Shown here: in pieces, positions 23,436 to 36,292 of the stretch
Numbering within the stretch: the first letter of the stretch is position 1
Layout: every line of letters starts with the position of its first letter
DNA from: Petrolisthes cinctipes
Lineage: Eukaryota > Arthropoda > Malacostraca > Decapoda > Porcellanidae
Assembly (NCBI GenBank): GCA_033782935.1
Contig: JAWQEG010001359.1
Coordinates: 620,001 to 684,000 of the forward strand
DNA: 64,000 nucleotides
Direction: 5' to 3'
Notes under the pieces: model-generated
Database searches by the model: none
The model's input: only the letters and a program-made list of their open reading frames with translations
What the model was told of the DNA's origin: nothing
Translations under genes and position numbers: made by a program

Positions 23436-24747
23436 TTCTGGGACCCCAAAATATCGAATTTTCAGGTGTTTTGGGCCTGAATTTGAGATATCGCCCTTAC
23501 GCACCTAAAATATCGATTTTTAGCATGTTATGAGCCTATATTTTGAAAATATTCTAGCACTGAGTAGGCATGTACAGATCGCTACTGGGACCCCAAAATA
23601 CCGAATTTTCGGGTGTTTTGAGCTTGAATTTGAGATATAAACGAGTATAGAAGATGCATACACATATTGACTTTGGGCACCAAAAATATCGATTTTGAGC
23701 ATGTTTTGGGCCTGTATTTTGAAAATACTCTAACACGGAGTAGGCATGTACAGATCGCTTCTGGGACCCCAAAATATCAAATTTTCGGGTGTTTTGGGCC
23801 TGAATTTTAGATATCGCCTTTAAGCACCTAAAATATCGATTTTTAGCATGTTTTGAGCCTATATTATGAAAATATTCTAATGCTGAGTAGGCATGTACAG
23901 ATCGCTTCTGGGACCCCTAAATATCGAATTTTCGGGTGTTTTAAGCTTGAATTTGAGATATAAACGAGTACAGGAGATGCATTCACATATCGAATTTGGG
24001 CACCTAAAATATCGATTTTGAGCATGTTTTGAGCCTATATTTTGAAAACATTCTAGCACTGAGTAGGCATGTACAGATCGCTTCTGGGACCCCAAAATAT
24101 CAAATTTTCGGGTGTTTTGAGCCTGAATTTGAGATATAAACGAGTATAGAAGATGCATACACATATTGACTTTGGGCACCAAAAATATCGATTTTGAGCA
24201 TGTTTTGGGCCTGTATTTTGAAAATACTCTAACACGGAGTAGGCATGTACAGATCGCTTCTGGGACCCCAAAATATCGAATTTTCGGGTGTTTTGGGCCT
24301 GAATTTTAGATATCGCCTTTAAGCACCTAAAATATCGATTTTTAGCATGTTTTGAGCCTATATTATGAAAATATTCTAATACTGAGTAGGCATGTACAGA
24401 TCGCTTCTGGGACCCCTAAATATCGAATTTTCGGGTGTTTTGAGCTTGAATTTGAGATATAAACGAGTACAGAAGATGCATTCACATATCGAATTTGGGC
24501 ACCTAAAATATCGATTTTGAGCATATTTTGAGCCTATATTTTGAAAACATTCTAGCACTGAGTAGGCATGTACAGATCGCTTTTGGGACCCCAAAATATC
24601 GAATTTTCGGGTGTTTAGGGCCAGAATTTGAGATATAAACGGGTACAGAAGATGCATGCACATATCGACTTTTGTTCACCTAAAAGATCGATTTTCAGTA
24701 TGTTTTTGGCCTGTATTTTGAAAATACTCTAACACGGAGTAGGCATG
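23416..24747 (+). repeat. HOR-C shared block, downstream copy
   Basis: Second copy of 19799-21130 at +3617. It overlaps the first 1 kb of HOR-D, so HOR-D was built partly from HOR-C material. After 24747 the short monomer changes to the 'ttttgggtgttttgggcatg' type. Confidence 0.83.
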
Positions 24748-26385
24748 TACAGATCGCTTCTGGGACCCCAAAATATCGAATTTTTGGGTGTTTTGGGCAT
24801 GAATTTGAGATATCGCCTTTACGCACCTAAAATATCGATTTTTAGCATGTTTTGAGCCTATATTTTGAAAATATTCTAGCACTGAGTAGGCATGTACAGA
24901 TCGCTTCTGGGACCCCAAAATATCGAATTTTCGGGTGTTTTGAGCTGAATTTGAGATATAAACGAGTACAGAAGATGCATGCACATATCGACTTTTGGGC
25001 ACCTAAAATATCGATTTTCAGCATGTTTTTGAGCCTATATTTTGAAAACATTCTAGCCTTAGTAGGCATGTACAGATCGCTTCTGGGACCCAAAAATATC
25101 GAATTTTCGGGTGTTTAGGGCCAGAATTTGAGATATAAACGGGTACAGAAGATGCAAGCACATATCGACTTTTCTGCCGCCTAAAAGATCGATTTTCAGT
25201 ATGTTTTTGGCCTGTATTTTGAAAATACTCTAACACGGAGTTGGCATGTACAGATCGCTTCTGGGACCCCTAAATATCGAATTTTCGTGTGTTTATGGCC
25301 AGAATTTGAGATATCGACTTTTGGCACCTAAAATATCGATTTTTAGCATGTTTTTAGCCTATATTTTGAAAATTTTCTAGCACTGAGTAGGCATGTACAG
25401 ATTGCTTCTGGGACCCCAAAATATTGAATTTTCGGGTGTTTTGAGCCTGAATTTGAGATATAAACGGGTACAGAAGATACATGCACATTATGACTTTGGG
25501 CATCTAAATTATCGATTTTAAGCATGTTTTGGGCCTGTATTTTGAAAATACTCTAACAGGGAGTAAGCATGTACAGATCGCTTCTGGGACCCCAAAATAT
25601 CGAATTTTCAGGTGTTTTGGGCATGAATTTGAGATATCGCCCTTACGCACCTAAAATATCGATTTTTAGCATGTTATGAGCCTATATTTTGAAAATATTC
25701 TAGCACTGAGTAGGCATGTACAGATCGCTTCTGGGACCCCAAAATACCGAATTTTCGGTTGTTTTGAGCTTGAATTTGAGATATAAACGAGTACAGAAGA
25801 TGCATGCACATATCGACTTTTGGGCAACTAAAATATCGATTTTGAGCATGTTTTGAGCCTATATTTTGAAAACATTCTAGCACTGAGTAGGCATGTACAG
25901 ATCGCTTCTAGGACCCAAAAATATTGAATTTTCGGGTGTTTAGGACCAGAATTTGAGATATAAACGGGTACAGAAGATGCATGCACATATCGACTTTTGG
26001 GCACCTAAAAGATCGATTTTCAGTATGTTTTTGGCCTGTATTTTGAAAATACTCTAACACGGAGTTGGCATGTACAGATCGCTTCTGGGACCCCTAAATA
26101 TCGAATTTTCGGGTGTTTTGGGCCTGAATTTGAGATATCGCCTTTACGCACCTAAAATATCGATTTTTAGCATGTTTTGAGCCAATATTTTGAAAATATT
26201 CTAGCACTGAGTAGGCATGTACAGATCGCTTCTGGGACCCCAAAATATCGAATTTTCGGGTGTTTTGAGCCTGAATTTGAGATATAAACGAGTACAGGAG
26301 ATGCATTCACATATTGACTTTGGGCACCAAAAATATCGATTTTGAGCATGTTTTGGGCCTGTATTTTGAAAATACTCTAACACGG
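23739..26385 (+). repeat. HOR-D copy 1 (2647 bp, 16 monomers)
   Basis: Intervals are 147, 176, 176, 147, 176, 177, 147, 176, 178, 147, 176, 147, 177, 177, 147, 176 (sum 2647), i.e. modules T T T D T D. The next copy is offset 2647 bp, then 2646 bp after about 25024, where this copy has one extra T ('atgtttttgagcc'). It includes one 'ctgccgcc' marker monomer. Confidence 0.92.
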
Positions 26386-29031
26386 AGTAGGCATGTACAG
26401 ATCGCTTCTGGGACCCCAAAATATCAAATTTTCGGGTGTTTTGGGCCTGAATTTTAGATATCGCCTTTAAGCACCTAAAATATCGATTTTTAGCATGTTT
26501 TGAGCCTATATTATGAAAATATTCTAATACTGAGTAGGCATGTACAGATCGCTTCTGGGACCCCTAAATATCGAATTTTCGGGTGTTTTAAGCTTGAATT
26601 TGAGATATAAACGAGTACAGGAGATGCATTCACATATCGAATTTGGGCACCTAAAATATCGATTTTGAGCATGTTTTGAGCCTATATTTTGAAAACATTC
26701 TAGCACTGAGTAGGCATGTACAGATCGCTTCTGGGACCCCAAAATATCGAATTTTCGGGTGTTTTGAGCCTGAATTTGAGATATAAACGAGTATAGAAGA
26801 TGCATACACATATTGACTTTGGGCACCAAAAATATCGATTTTGAGCATGTTTTGGGCCTGTATTTTGAAAATACTCTAACACGGAGTAGGCATGTACAGA
26901 TCGCTTCTGGGACCCCAAAATATCGAATTTTCGGGTGTTTTGGGCCTGAATTTTAGATATCGCCTTTAAGCACCTAAAATATCGATTTTTAGCATGTTTT
27001 GAGCCTATATTATGAAAATATTCTAATACTGAGTAGGCATGTACAGATCGCTTCTGGGACCCCTAAATATCGAATTTTCGGGTGTTTTGAGCTTGAATTT
27101 GAGATATAAACGAGTACAGAAGATGCATTCACATATCGAATTTGGGCACCTAAAATATCGATTTTGAGCATATTTTGAGCCTATATTTTGAAAACATTCT
27201 AGCACTGAGTAGGCATGTACAGATCGCTTTTGGGACCCCAAAATATCGAATTTTCGGGTGTTTAGGGCCAGAATTTGAGATATAAACGGGTACAGAAGAT
27301 GCATGCACATATCGACTTTTGTTCACCTAAAAGATCGATTTTCAGTATGTTTTTGGCCTGTATTTTGAAAATACTCTAACACGGAGTAGGCATGTACAGA
27401 TCGCTTCTGGGACCCCAAAATATCGAATTTTTGGGTGTTTTGGGCATGAATTTGAGATATCGCCTTTACGCACCTAAAATATCGATTTTTAGCATGTTTT
27501 GAGCCTATATTTTGAAAATATTCTAGCACTGAGTAGGCATGTACAGATCGCTTCTGGGACCCCAAAATATCGAATTTTCGGGTGTTTTGAGCTGAATTTG
27601 AGATATAAACGAGTACAGAAGATGCATGCACATATCGACTTTTGGGCACCTAAAATATCGATTTTCAGCATGTTTTGAGCCTATATTTTGAAAACATTCT
27701 AGCCTTAGTAGGCATGTACAGATCGCTTCTGGGACCCAAAAATATCGAATTTTCGGGTGTTTAGGGCCAGAATTTGAGATATAAACGGGTACAGAAGATG
27801 CAAGCACATATCGACTTTTCTGCCGCCTAAAAGATCGATTTTCAGTATGTTTTTGGCCTGTATTTTGAAAATACTCTAACACGGAGTTGGCATGTACAGA
27901 TCGCTTCTGGGACCCCTAAATATCGAATTTTCGTGTGTTTATGGCCAGAATTTGAGATATCGACTTTTGGCACCTAAAATATCGATTTTTAGCATGTTTT
28001 TAGCCTATATTTTGAAAATTTTCTAGCACTGAGTAGGCATGTACAGATTGCTTCTGGGACCCCAAAATATTGAATTTTCGGGTGTTTTGAGCCTGAATTT
28101 GAGATATAAACGGGTACAGAAGATACATGCACATTATGACTTTGGGCATCTAAATTATCGATTTTAAGCATGTTTTGGGCCTGTATTTTGAAAATACTCT
28201 AACAGGGAGTAAGCATGTACAGATCGCTTCTGGGACCCCAAAATATCGAATTTTCAGGTGTTTTGGGCCTGAATTTGAGATATCGCCCTTACGCACCTAA
28301 AATATCGATTTTTAGCATGTTATGAGCCTATATTTTGAAAATATTCTAGCACTGAGTAGGCATGTACAGATCGCTTCTGGGACCCCAAAATACCGAATTT
28401 TCGGTTGTTTTGAGCTTGAATTTGAGATATAAACGAGTACAGAAGATGCATGCACATATCGACTTTTGGGCACCTAAAATATCGATTTTGAGCATGTTTT
28501 GAGCCTATATTTTGAAAACATTCTAGCACTGAGTAGGCATGTACAGATCGCTTCTAGGACCCAAAAATATTGAATTTTCGGGTGTTTAGGACCAGAATTT
28601 GAGATATAAACGGGTACAGAAGATGCATGCACATATCGACTTTTGGGCACCTAAAAGATCGATTTTCAGTATGTTTTTGGCCTGTATTTTGAAAATACTC
28701 TAACACGGAGTTGGCATGTACAGATCGCTTCTGGGACCCCTAAATATCGAATTTTCGGGTGTTTTGGGCCTGAATTTGAGATATCGCCTTTCCGCACCTA
28801 AAATATCGATTTTTAGCATGTTTTGAGCCTATATTTTGAAAATATTCTAGCACTGAGTAGGCATGTACAGATCGCTTCTGGGACCCCAAAATATCGAATT
28901 TTCGGGTGTTTTGAGCCTGAATTTGAGATATAAACGAATATAGAAAATGCATACACATATTGACTTTGGGTACCAAAAATATCGATTTTGAGCATGTTTT
29001 GGGCCTGTATTTTGAAAATACTCTAACACGG
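26386..29031 (+). repeat. HOR-D copy 2 (2646 bp)
   Basis: Nearly identical to copy 1 by eye. Differences include 'gcctgaatttg' (28266) for 'gcatgaatttg' (25621), and 'gggcacct' for 'gggcaact' (about 25822 in copy 1). Shared rare variants are 'tttgttcaccta' (24671 and 27318), 'gatgcaagcac' and 'ctctaacagggagtaagc' (25549 and 28196). Confidence 0.92.
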
Positions 29032-29370
29032 AGTAGGCATGTACAGATCGCTTCTGGGACCCCAAAATATCAAATTTTCGGGCGTTTTGGGCCTGAATTT
29101 TAGATATCGCCTTTAAGCACCTAAAATATCGATTTTTAGCATGTTTTGAGCCTATATTATGAAAATATTCTAATACTGAGTAGGCATGTACAGATCGCTT
29201 CTGGGACCCCTAAATATCGAATTTTCGGGTGTTTTAAGCTTGAATTTGAGATATAAACGAGTACAGAAGATGCATTCACATATCGAATTTGGGCACCTAA
29301 AATATCGGTTTTGAGCATGTTTTGAGCCTATATTTTGAAAACATTCTAGCACTGAGTAGGCATGTACAGA
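29032..29370 (+). repeat. HOR-D copy 3 (partial)
   Basis: Continues the HOR-D order for one short and one long monomer ('cctttaagcacc', 'tattatgaaaatattc', 'gatgcattcacatatcgaat'), then departs near 29370, where the next long monomer is of the 'gtttagggccag' type. Confidence 0.8.
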
Positions 29371-30032
29371 TCGCTTTTGGGACCCCAAAATATTGAATTT
29401 TCGGGTGTTTAGGGCCAGAATTTGAGATATAAACGGGTACAGAAGATGCATGCACATATCGACTTTTGGGCACCTAAAAGATCGATTTTCAGTATGTTTT
29501 TGGCCTGTATTTTGAAAATACTCTAACACGGAGTAGGCATGTACAGATCGCTTCAGGGACCCCTAAATATCGAAGTTTCGGGTATTTTGGGACGGAATTT
29601 GAGATATCGACTTTTTGGCACCTAAAATATCGATTTTGAGCATGTTTTGAGCCTATATTTTGAAAACATTCTAGCACTGAGTAGGCATGTACAGATCGCT
29701 TCTGGGAACCCAAAATATCGAATTTTCGGGTGTTTTGAGCCTGAATTTGAGATATAAACGAGTATAGAAGATGCATGCACATATTGACTTTGGGCACCAA
29801 AAATATCGATTTTCAGCTTGTTTTGGGCCTGAATTTTAAAAATACTCTAACACGGAGTAGGCATGTACAGATCGCTTCTGGGACCCCAAAATATCGAATT
29901 TTCGGGTGTTTAGGGCCAGAATTTGAGATATAAACGGGTACAGAAGATGCATGAACATATCGACTTTTCGGCACCTAAAAGATCGATTTTCAGTATGTTT
30001 TTGGCCTGTATTTTGAAAATACTCTAACACGG
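29371..30032 (+). repeat. Satellite monomers between HOR-D and HOR-E, ending in a partial HOR-E unit
   Basis: Landmarks at 29532, 29680, 29856 and 30033. The S2 monomer has 'gggacggaatttg' (29589), also found at 33723 and 37527, so it is related to HOR-F. The long monomer from about 29900 already carries the HOR-E private variants 'gatgcatgaacatatcg' and 'cttttcggcacc'. Confidence 0.78.
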
Positions 30033-30857
30033 AGTTGGCATGTACAGATCGCTTCTGGGACTCCTAAATATCGAATTTTCGGGTGTTTTGGGCCTGAATT
30101 TGAGATATCGCCTTTACGCACCTAAAATATCGATTTTTTAGCATGTTTTGAGCCTATATTTTGAAAATATTCTAGCACTGAGCAGGCCCGTACAGATTGC
30201 TTCTGGGACCCCAAAATATTGAATTTTTGGGTGTTTTGAGCCTGAATTTGAGATATAAACAGGTACAGAAGATACATGCACATATTGACTTTGGGCATCT
30301 AAATGATCGATTTTCAGCATGTTTTGGGCCTGTATTTTGAAAATACTCTAACACGGAGTAGGCATGTACAGATCGCTTCTGGGACCCCAAAATATCGAAT
30401 TTTCAGGTGTTTTGGGCCTGAATTTGAGATATCGCCCTTACGCACCTAAAATATCGATTTTCAGCATGTTATGAGCCTATATTTTGACAATATTCTAGCA
30501 CTGAGTAGGCATGTACAGATCGCTTCTGGGACCCCAAAATATCGAATTTTCGGGTGTTTTGAGCTTGAATTTGAGATATAAACGAGTACAGAAGATGCAT
30601 GCACATATCGACTTTTGGGCACCTAAAATATCGATTTTGAGCATGTTTTGAGCTTATATTTTGAAAACATTCTAGCACTGAGTAGGTATGTACAGATCGC
30701 TTCTGGGACCCAAAAATATTGAATTTTCGGGTGTTTAGGGCCAGAATTTGAGATATAAACGGGTACAGAAGATGCATGAACATATCGACTTTTCGGCACC
30801 TAAAAGATCGATTTTCAGTATGTTTTTGGCCTGTATTTTGAAAATACTCTAACACGG
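30033..30857 (+). repeat. HOR-E copy 1 (825 bp)
   Basis: Five monomers: S 148 (one extra T in 'cgattttttagc'), L 176, S 147, L 177, L 177, i.e. one D and one T module. Private variants are 'gagcaggcccgtac' (30179), 'attttgacaatattc', 'gagcttatattttg' and 'gagtaggtatg'. Compared by eye with copy 2 I find only the extra T and one substitution. Confidence 0.93.
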
Positions 30858-31681
30858 AGTTGGCATGTACAGATCGCTTCTGGGACTCCTAAATATCGAA
30901 TTTTCGGGTGTTTTGGGCCTGAATTTGAGATATCGCCTTTACGCACCTAAAATATCGATTTTTAGCATGTTTTGAGCCTATATTTTGAAAATATTCTAGC
31001 ACTGAGCAGGCCCGTACAGATTGCTTCTGGGACCCCAAAATATTGAATTTTTGGGTGTTTTGAGCCTGAATTTGAGATATAAACAGGTACAGAAGATACA
31101 TGCACATATTGACTTTGGGCATCTAAATGATCGATTTTCAGCATGTTTTGGGCCTGTATTTTGAAAATACTCTAACACGGAGTAGGCATGTACAGATCGC
31201 TTCTGGGACCCCAAAATATCGAATTTTCAGGTGTTTTGGGCCTGAATTTGAGATATCGCCCTTACGCACCTAAAATATCGATTTTCAGCATGTTATGAGC
31301 CTATATTTTGACAATATTCTAGCACTGAGTAGGCATGTACAGATCGCTTCTGGGACCCCAAAATATCGAATTTTCGGGTGTTTTGAGCTTGAATTTGAGA
31401 TATAAACTAGTACAGAAGATGCATGCACATATCGACTTTTGGGCACCTAAAATATCGATTTTGAGCATGTTTTGAGCTTATATTTTGAAAACATTCTAGC
31501 ACTGAGTAGGTATGTACAGATCGCTTCTGGGACCCAAAAATATTGAATTTTCGGGTGTTTAGGGCCAGAATTTGAGATATAAACGGGTACAGAAGATGCA
31601 TGAACATATCGACTTTTCGGCACCTAAAAGATCGATTTTCAGTATGTTTTTGGCCTGTATTTTGAAAATACTCTAACACGG
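30858..31681 (+). repeat. HOR-E copy 2 (824 bp)
   Basis: Intervals 147, 176, 147, 177, 177. Differs from copy 1 at 'ataaactagtac' (31402; cgag in copy 1). All HOR-E private variants are present at +824. Confidence 0.93.
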
Positions 31682-32505
31682 AGTTGGCATGTACAGATCG
31701 CTTCTGGGACCCCTAAATATCGAAGTTTCAGGTGTTTTGGGCCTGAATTTGAGATATCGCCTTTACGCACCTAAAATATAGATTTTTAGCATGTTTTGAG
31801 CCTATATTTTGAAAATATTCTAGCACTGAGCAGGCCCGTACTGATTGCTTCTGGGACCCCAAAATATTGAATTTTTGGGTGTTTTGAGCCTGAATTTGAG
31901 ATATAAACAGGTACAGAAGATACATGCACATATTGACTTTGAGCATCTAAATGATCGATTTTCAGCATGTTTTGGGCCTGTATTTTGAAAATACTCTAAC
32001 ACGGAGTAGGCATGTACAGATCGCTTCTGGGACCCCAAAATATCGAATTTTCAGGTGTTTTGGGCCTGAATTTGAGATATCGCCCTTACGCACCTAAAAT
32101 ATCGATTTTCAGCATGTTATGAGCCTATATTTTGACAATATTCTAGCACTGAGTAGGCATGTACAGATCGCTTCTGGGACCCCAAAATATCGAATTTTCG
32201 GGTGTTTTGAGCTTGAATTTGAGATATAAACGAGTACAGAAGATGCATGCACATATCGACTTTTGGGCACCTAAAATATCGATTTTGAGCATGTTTTGAG
32301 CTTATATTTTGAAAACATTCTAGCACTGAGTAGGCATGTACAGATCGCTTCTGGGACCCAAAAATATTGAATTTTCGGGTGTTTAGGGCCAGAATTTGAG
32401 ATATAAACGGGTACAGAAGATGCATGCACATATCGACTTTTGGGCACCTAAAAGATCGATTTTCAGTATGTTTTTGGCCTGTATTTTAAAAATACTCTAA
32501 CACGG
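31682..32505 (+). repeat. HOR-E copy 3 (824 bp)
   Basis: Same five-monomer order. Its first short monomer has 'gaagtttcaggtg' and 'aaaatatagattttt', variants otherwise seen in S2 monomers. It also reads 'cccgtactgattgc' where the others have 'cccgtacagattgc'. The last two long monomers lack the 'gtatg' and 'gaacat' variants. It is therefore the more diverged edge copy. Confidence 0.9.
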
Positions 32506-32652
32506 AGTTGGCATGTACAGATCGCTTCTGGGACTCCTAAATATCGAATTTTCGGGTGTTTTGGGCTTGAATTTGAGATATCGCCTTTACGCACCTAAAA
32601 TATCGATTTTTAGCATGTTTTGAGCCTATATTTTGAAAATATTCTAGCACTG
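32506..32652 (+). repeat. HOR-E copy 4, first short monomer only
   Basis: Repeats the 'gggactcctaaatatcg' short monomer at +824 from copy 3. The next landmark (32653) is gagtagg instead of gagcaggcccg, and HOR-F sequence begins. Confidence 0.8.
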
Positions 32653-33988
32653 AGTAGGCATGTACAGATTGCTTCTGGGACCCCAATATATTGAATTTTC
32701 TGGTGTTTTGAGCTTGAATTTGAGATATAAACGGGTACAGAAGCATAGATGCGTGCACATATCGACTTTTGGGCACCTAAAATATCGATTTTGAGCATGT
32801 TGTGAGCCTATATTTTGAAAACATTCTAGCACTGAGTAGGCATGTACAGATTGCTTCTGGGACCCTAAAATATAGAATTTTCGGGGGTTTAGGGCCAGAA
32901 TTTGAGATATAAATGGGTACAGAATATGGATGCACATATCGACTTTTGGGCACCTAAAAGATCGATTTTCAGTATGTTTTTGGCCTGTATTTTGAAAATA
33001 CTCTAACACGGAGTAGGCATGTACAGATCGCTTCTGGGACCCCTATATATAGAATTTTCGTGTGTTTTGGGCCTTAATTTGAGATATCGCCTTTACGCAC
33101 CTAAAATATCGATTTTTAGCTTGTTTTGAGCCTATATTTTGAAAATATTCTAGCACTGAGTAGGCATGTACAGATCGCTTCTCGGACCCCAAAATATTGA
33201 ATTTTTGGGTGTTTTGAGCCTGAATTTGAGATATAAACGAGTACAGAAGATACCTAAAATATCGATTTTGAGGATGTTTTGAGCCTATATTTTGAAAACA
33301 TTCTAGCACTGAGTAGGCATGTACAGATCGCTTCTGGGACCCCAAAATATCGAATTTTCGGGTGTTTTGAGCCTGAATTTGAGATATAAACGAGTATAGA
33401 AGATTCATACACATATTGACATTGGGCACCAAAAATATCGATTTTGAGCATGTTTTGAGCCTATATATTGAAAACATTCTAGCACTGAGTAGGCATATAG
33501 AGATCGCTTCTGGGACCCAAAAATATTGAATTTTCGGGTGTTTAGGGCCAGAATTTGAGATATAAACGGGTACAGAAGATGCATGCACATATCGACTTTT
33601 GGGCACCTAAAAGATCGATTTTCAGTATGTTTTTGGCCTGTATTTTGAAAATACTCTAACACGGAGTTGGCATGTACAGATCGCTTCTGGGACTCCTAAA
33701 TATCGAATTTTCGGGTGTTTTGGGACGGAATTTGAGATATCGACTTTTTGGCACCTAAAATATCGATTTTTAGCATGTTTTTAGCCTATATTTTGAAAAT
33801 ATTCTAGCACTGAGTAGGCATGTACAGATTGCTTCTGGGACCCCAATATATTGAATTTTCTGGTGTTTTGAGCCTGAATTTGAAATATAAACGGGTACAG
33901 AAGATACATGCACATATTGACTTTGGGCATCTAAATTATCGATTTTCAGCATGTTTTGGGCCTGTATTTTGAAAATACTCTAACACGG
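32653..33988 (+). repeat. HOR-F upstream partial copy, with an 823-bp deletion
   Basis: Matches HOR-F copy 1 at +2981 up to about 33665, then at +3804 to 33988. The difference, 823 bp, equals five whole monomers (147+176+147+176+177). A further one-monomer difference follows: the long monomer at 33989-34165 has a partner at 41419 but not at 37793. HOR-F private monomers of 182 bp and 153 bp are both present. Confidence 0.83.
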
Positions 33989-34165
33989 ACTAGGCATGTA
34001 CAGACCGCTTCTGGGACCCCAAAATATCGAATTTTCGGGTGTTTTGAGCCTAAATTTGAGATATAAACGGGTACTAAAGATGCATGCACATATCGACTTT
34101 TGGGCACCTAAAACATCGATTTTAAGCATGTTTTGGGCCTGTATTTTGAAAATACTCTAACACGG

Positions 34166-35163
34166 AGTAGGCATGTACAGATCGCTTCTGGGACCCCAAA
34201 ATATCGAATTTTCGGGTGTTTTGGGCCTGAATTTGGGATATCGCCTCTACGCACCTAAAATATCGATTTTTAGCATGTTTTGAGCCTATATTTTGAAAAT
34301 ATTCTAGCACTGAGTAGGCATGTACAGATCGCTTCTGGGACTCCAAAATATCGAATTTTCGGGTGTTTTGAGCTGAATTTTAGATATAAACGAGTACAGA
34401 AGATGCATGCACATATCGACTTTTGGGCACCTAAAATATCGATTTTCAGCATGTTTTGAGCCTATATTTTGAAAACATTCTAGCCTGAGTAGGCATGTAC
34501 AGATCGCTTCTGGGACCCCAAAATATCGAATTTTCGGGTGTTTAGGGCCAGAATTTGAGATATAAACGGGTACAGAAGATGCATGCACATATCGACTTTT
34601 GGGCACCTAAAAGATCGATTTTCAGTATGTTTTTGGCCCGTATTTTGAAAATACTCTAACACTAAGTAGGCATGTACAGATCGCTTCTGGGACCCCAAAA
34701 TATCGAATTTTTGGGTGTTTTGAGCCTGAATTTGGGATATCGCCTCTACACACCTAAAATATCGATTTTTAGCATGTTTTGAGCCTATATTTTGAAAATA
34801 TTCTAGCACTGAGTAGGCATGTACAGATCGCTTCTGGGACTCCAAAATATCGAATTTTCGGGTGTTTTGAGCTGAATTTTAGATATAAACGAGTACAGAA
34901 GATGCATGCACATATCGACTTTTGGGCACCTAAAATATCGATTTTCAGCATGTTTTGAGCCTATATTTTGAAAACATTCTAGCCTGAGTAGGCATGTACA
35001 GATCGCTTCTGGGACCCCAAAATATCGAATTTTCGGGTGTTTAGGGCCAGAATTTGAGATATAAACGGGTACAGAAGATGCATGAACATATTGACTTTGG
35101 GCCCCAAAAATATCGATTTTCAGCATGTTTTGGGCCTGAATTTTGAAAATATTCTAACTCGGA
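34166..35163 (+). repeat. Nested 499-bp duplication in HOR-F copy 1
   Basis: Two S-L-L modules in tandem: 147, 175, 177 (499 bp) and 147, 175, 176 (498 bp). Both have 'gggatatcgcctctac', 'gagctgaattttagatat' and 'ttctagcctgagtagg'. The same pair recurs in HOR-F copy 2 at 37793-38790, so the duplication is older than the HOR-F copies. Confidence 0.88.
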
Positions 35164-35633
35164 GTAGGCATGTACAGATCGCTTCTGGGACCCATAAATA
35201 TCGAAGTTTCAGGTGTTTTGCGACTGAATTTGAGATATCGACTTTTTGGCACCTAAAATATAGATTTTTAGCATGTTTTTAGCCTATATTTTGAAAATAT
35301 TCTAGCACTGAGTAGGCCTGTACAGATTGCTTCTGGTACCCCAAAATATTGAATTTTTGGGTGTTTTGAGCCTGAATTTGAGATATAAACGGGTACAGAA
35401 GATACATGCACATTTTGACTTTGGGCATCTAAATGATCGATTTTGAGCATGTTTTCGGCCTGTATTTTGAAAATACTCTAACTCGGAGTAGGCATGTACA
35501 GATCGCTTCTGGGACCCCAAAATATCGAATTTTCGGGTGTTTTGGGCCTAAATTTGAGATATCGCCTTTACGCACCTAAAATATCGATTTTTAGCATGTT
35601 TTGAGCCTATATTTTGAAAATATTCTAGCACTA

Positions 35634-35815
35634 AGTAGGCATGTACAGATCGCTTCTGGGAACCCAAAATATCGAATTTACGGGTGTTTTGAGCTTGAAT
35701 TTGAGATATAAATGGGTACAGAAGCATAGATGCGTGCACATATCGACTTTTGGGCACCTAAAATATCGATTTTGAGCATGTTTTGAGCCTATATTTTGAA
35801 AACATTCTAGCACTG
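35634..35815 (+). repeat. Expanded long monomer (182 bp), HOR-F marker
   Basis: 'agaagcatagatgcgtgcac' carries a 5-bp insertion relative to 'agaagatgcatgcac'. It also occurs at 32653 and 39260. It is the longest non-fused monomer class I found. Confidence 0.87.
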
Positions 35816-36139
35816 AGTAGGCATGTACAGATTGCTTCTGGGACCCTAAAATATAGAATTTTCGGGAGTTTAGGGCCAGAATTTGAGATATAAATGGGTA
35901 CAGAAGATGGATGCACATATCGACTTTTGGGCACCTAAAAGATCGATTTTCAGTATGTTTTTGGCCTGTATTTTGAAAATACTCTAACACGGATTAGGCA
36001 TGTACAGATCGCTTCTGGGACCCCTAAATATAGAATTTTCGTGTGTTTTGGGCCTTAATTTGAGATATCGCCTTTACGCACCTAAAATGTCGATTTTTAG
36101 CTTGTTTTGAGCCTATATTTTGAAAATATTCTAGCACTG

Positions 36140-36292
36140 AGTAGGCATGTACAGATCGCTTCTGGGACCCCAAAATATTGAATTTTTGGGTGTTTTGAGC
36201 CTGAATTTGAGATATAAACGAGTACAGAAGATACCTAAAATATCGATTTTGAGGATATTTTGAGCCTATATTTTGAAAACATTCTAGCACTG
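36140..36292 (+). repeat. Truncated long monomer (153 bp), HOR-F marker
   Basis: 'agaagatacctaaaatatcg' lacks the 24 bp between 'agaagat' and 'acctaaaa', which removes the tgcatgca palindrome. The same 153-bp monomer starts at 33159, 39766 and 43036, so it marks four HOR-F-related copies. Each is followed by at least one long monomer carrying 'agattcatacac' and 'gacattgg'. Confidence 0.88.

Noticed and set aside
24852..25118. Plus-strand open frame of 88 codons
   Set aside because: It depends on a one-base insertion at about 25024 (an extra T in HOR-D copy 1) and is absent from the near-identical copy 2.
30033..32505. HOR-E as an assembly duplication artefact
   Set aside because: Not excluded, but copy 3 has its own variants and all copies are in register with different flanks. 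I keep it as real pending read evidence.
33043..33606. The same 187-codon minus-strand frame at three places (33043, 36024, 39650), suggesting a conserved gene
   Set aside because: The three copies are HOR-F partners at +2981 and +3626. Conservation comes from HOR duplication, not from selection on protein.
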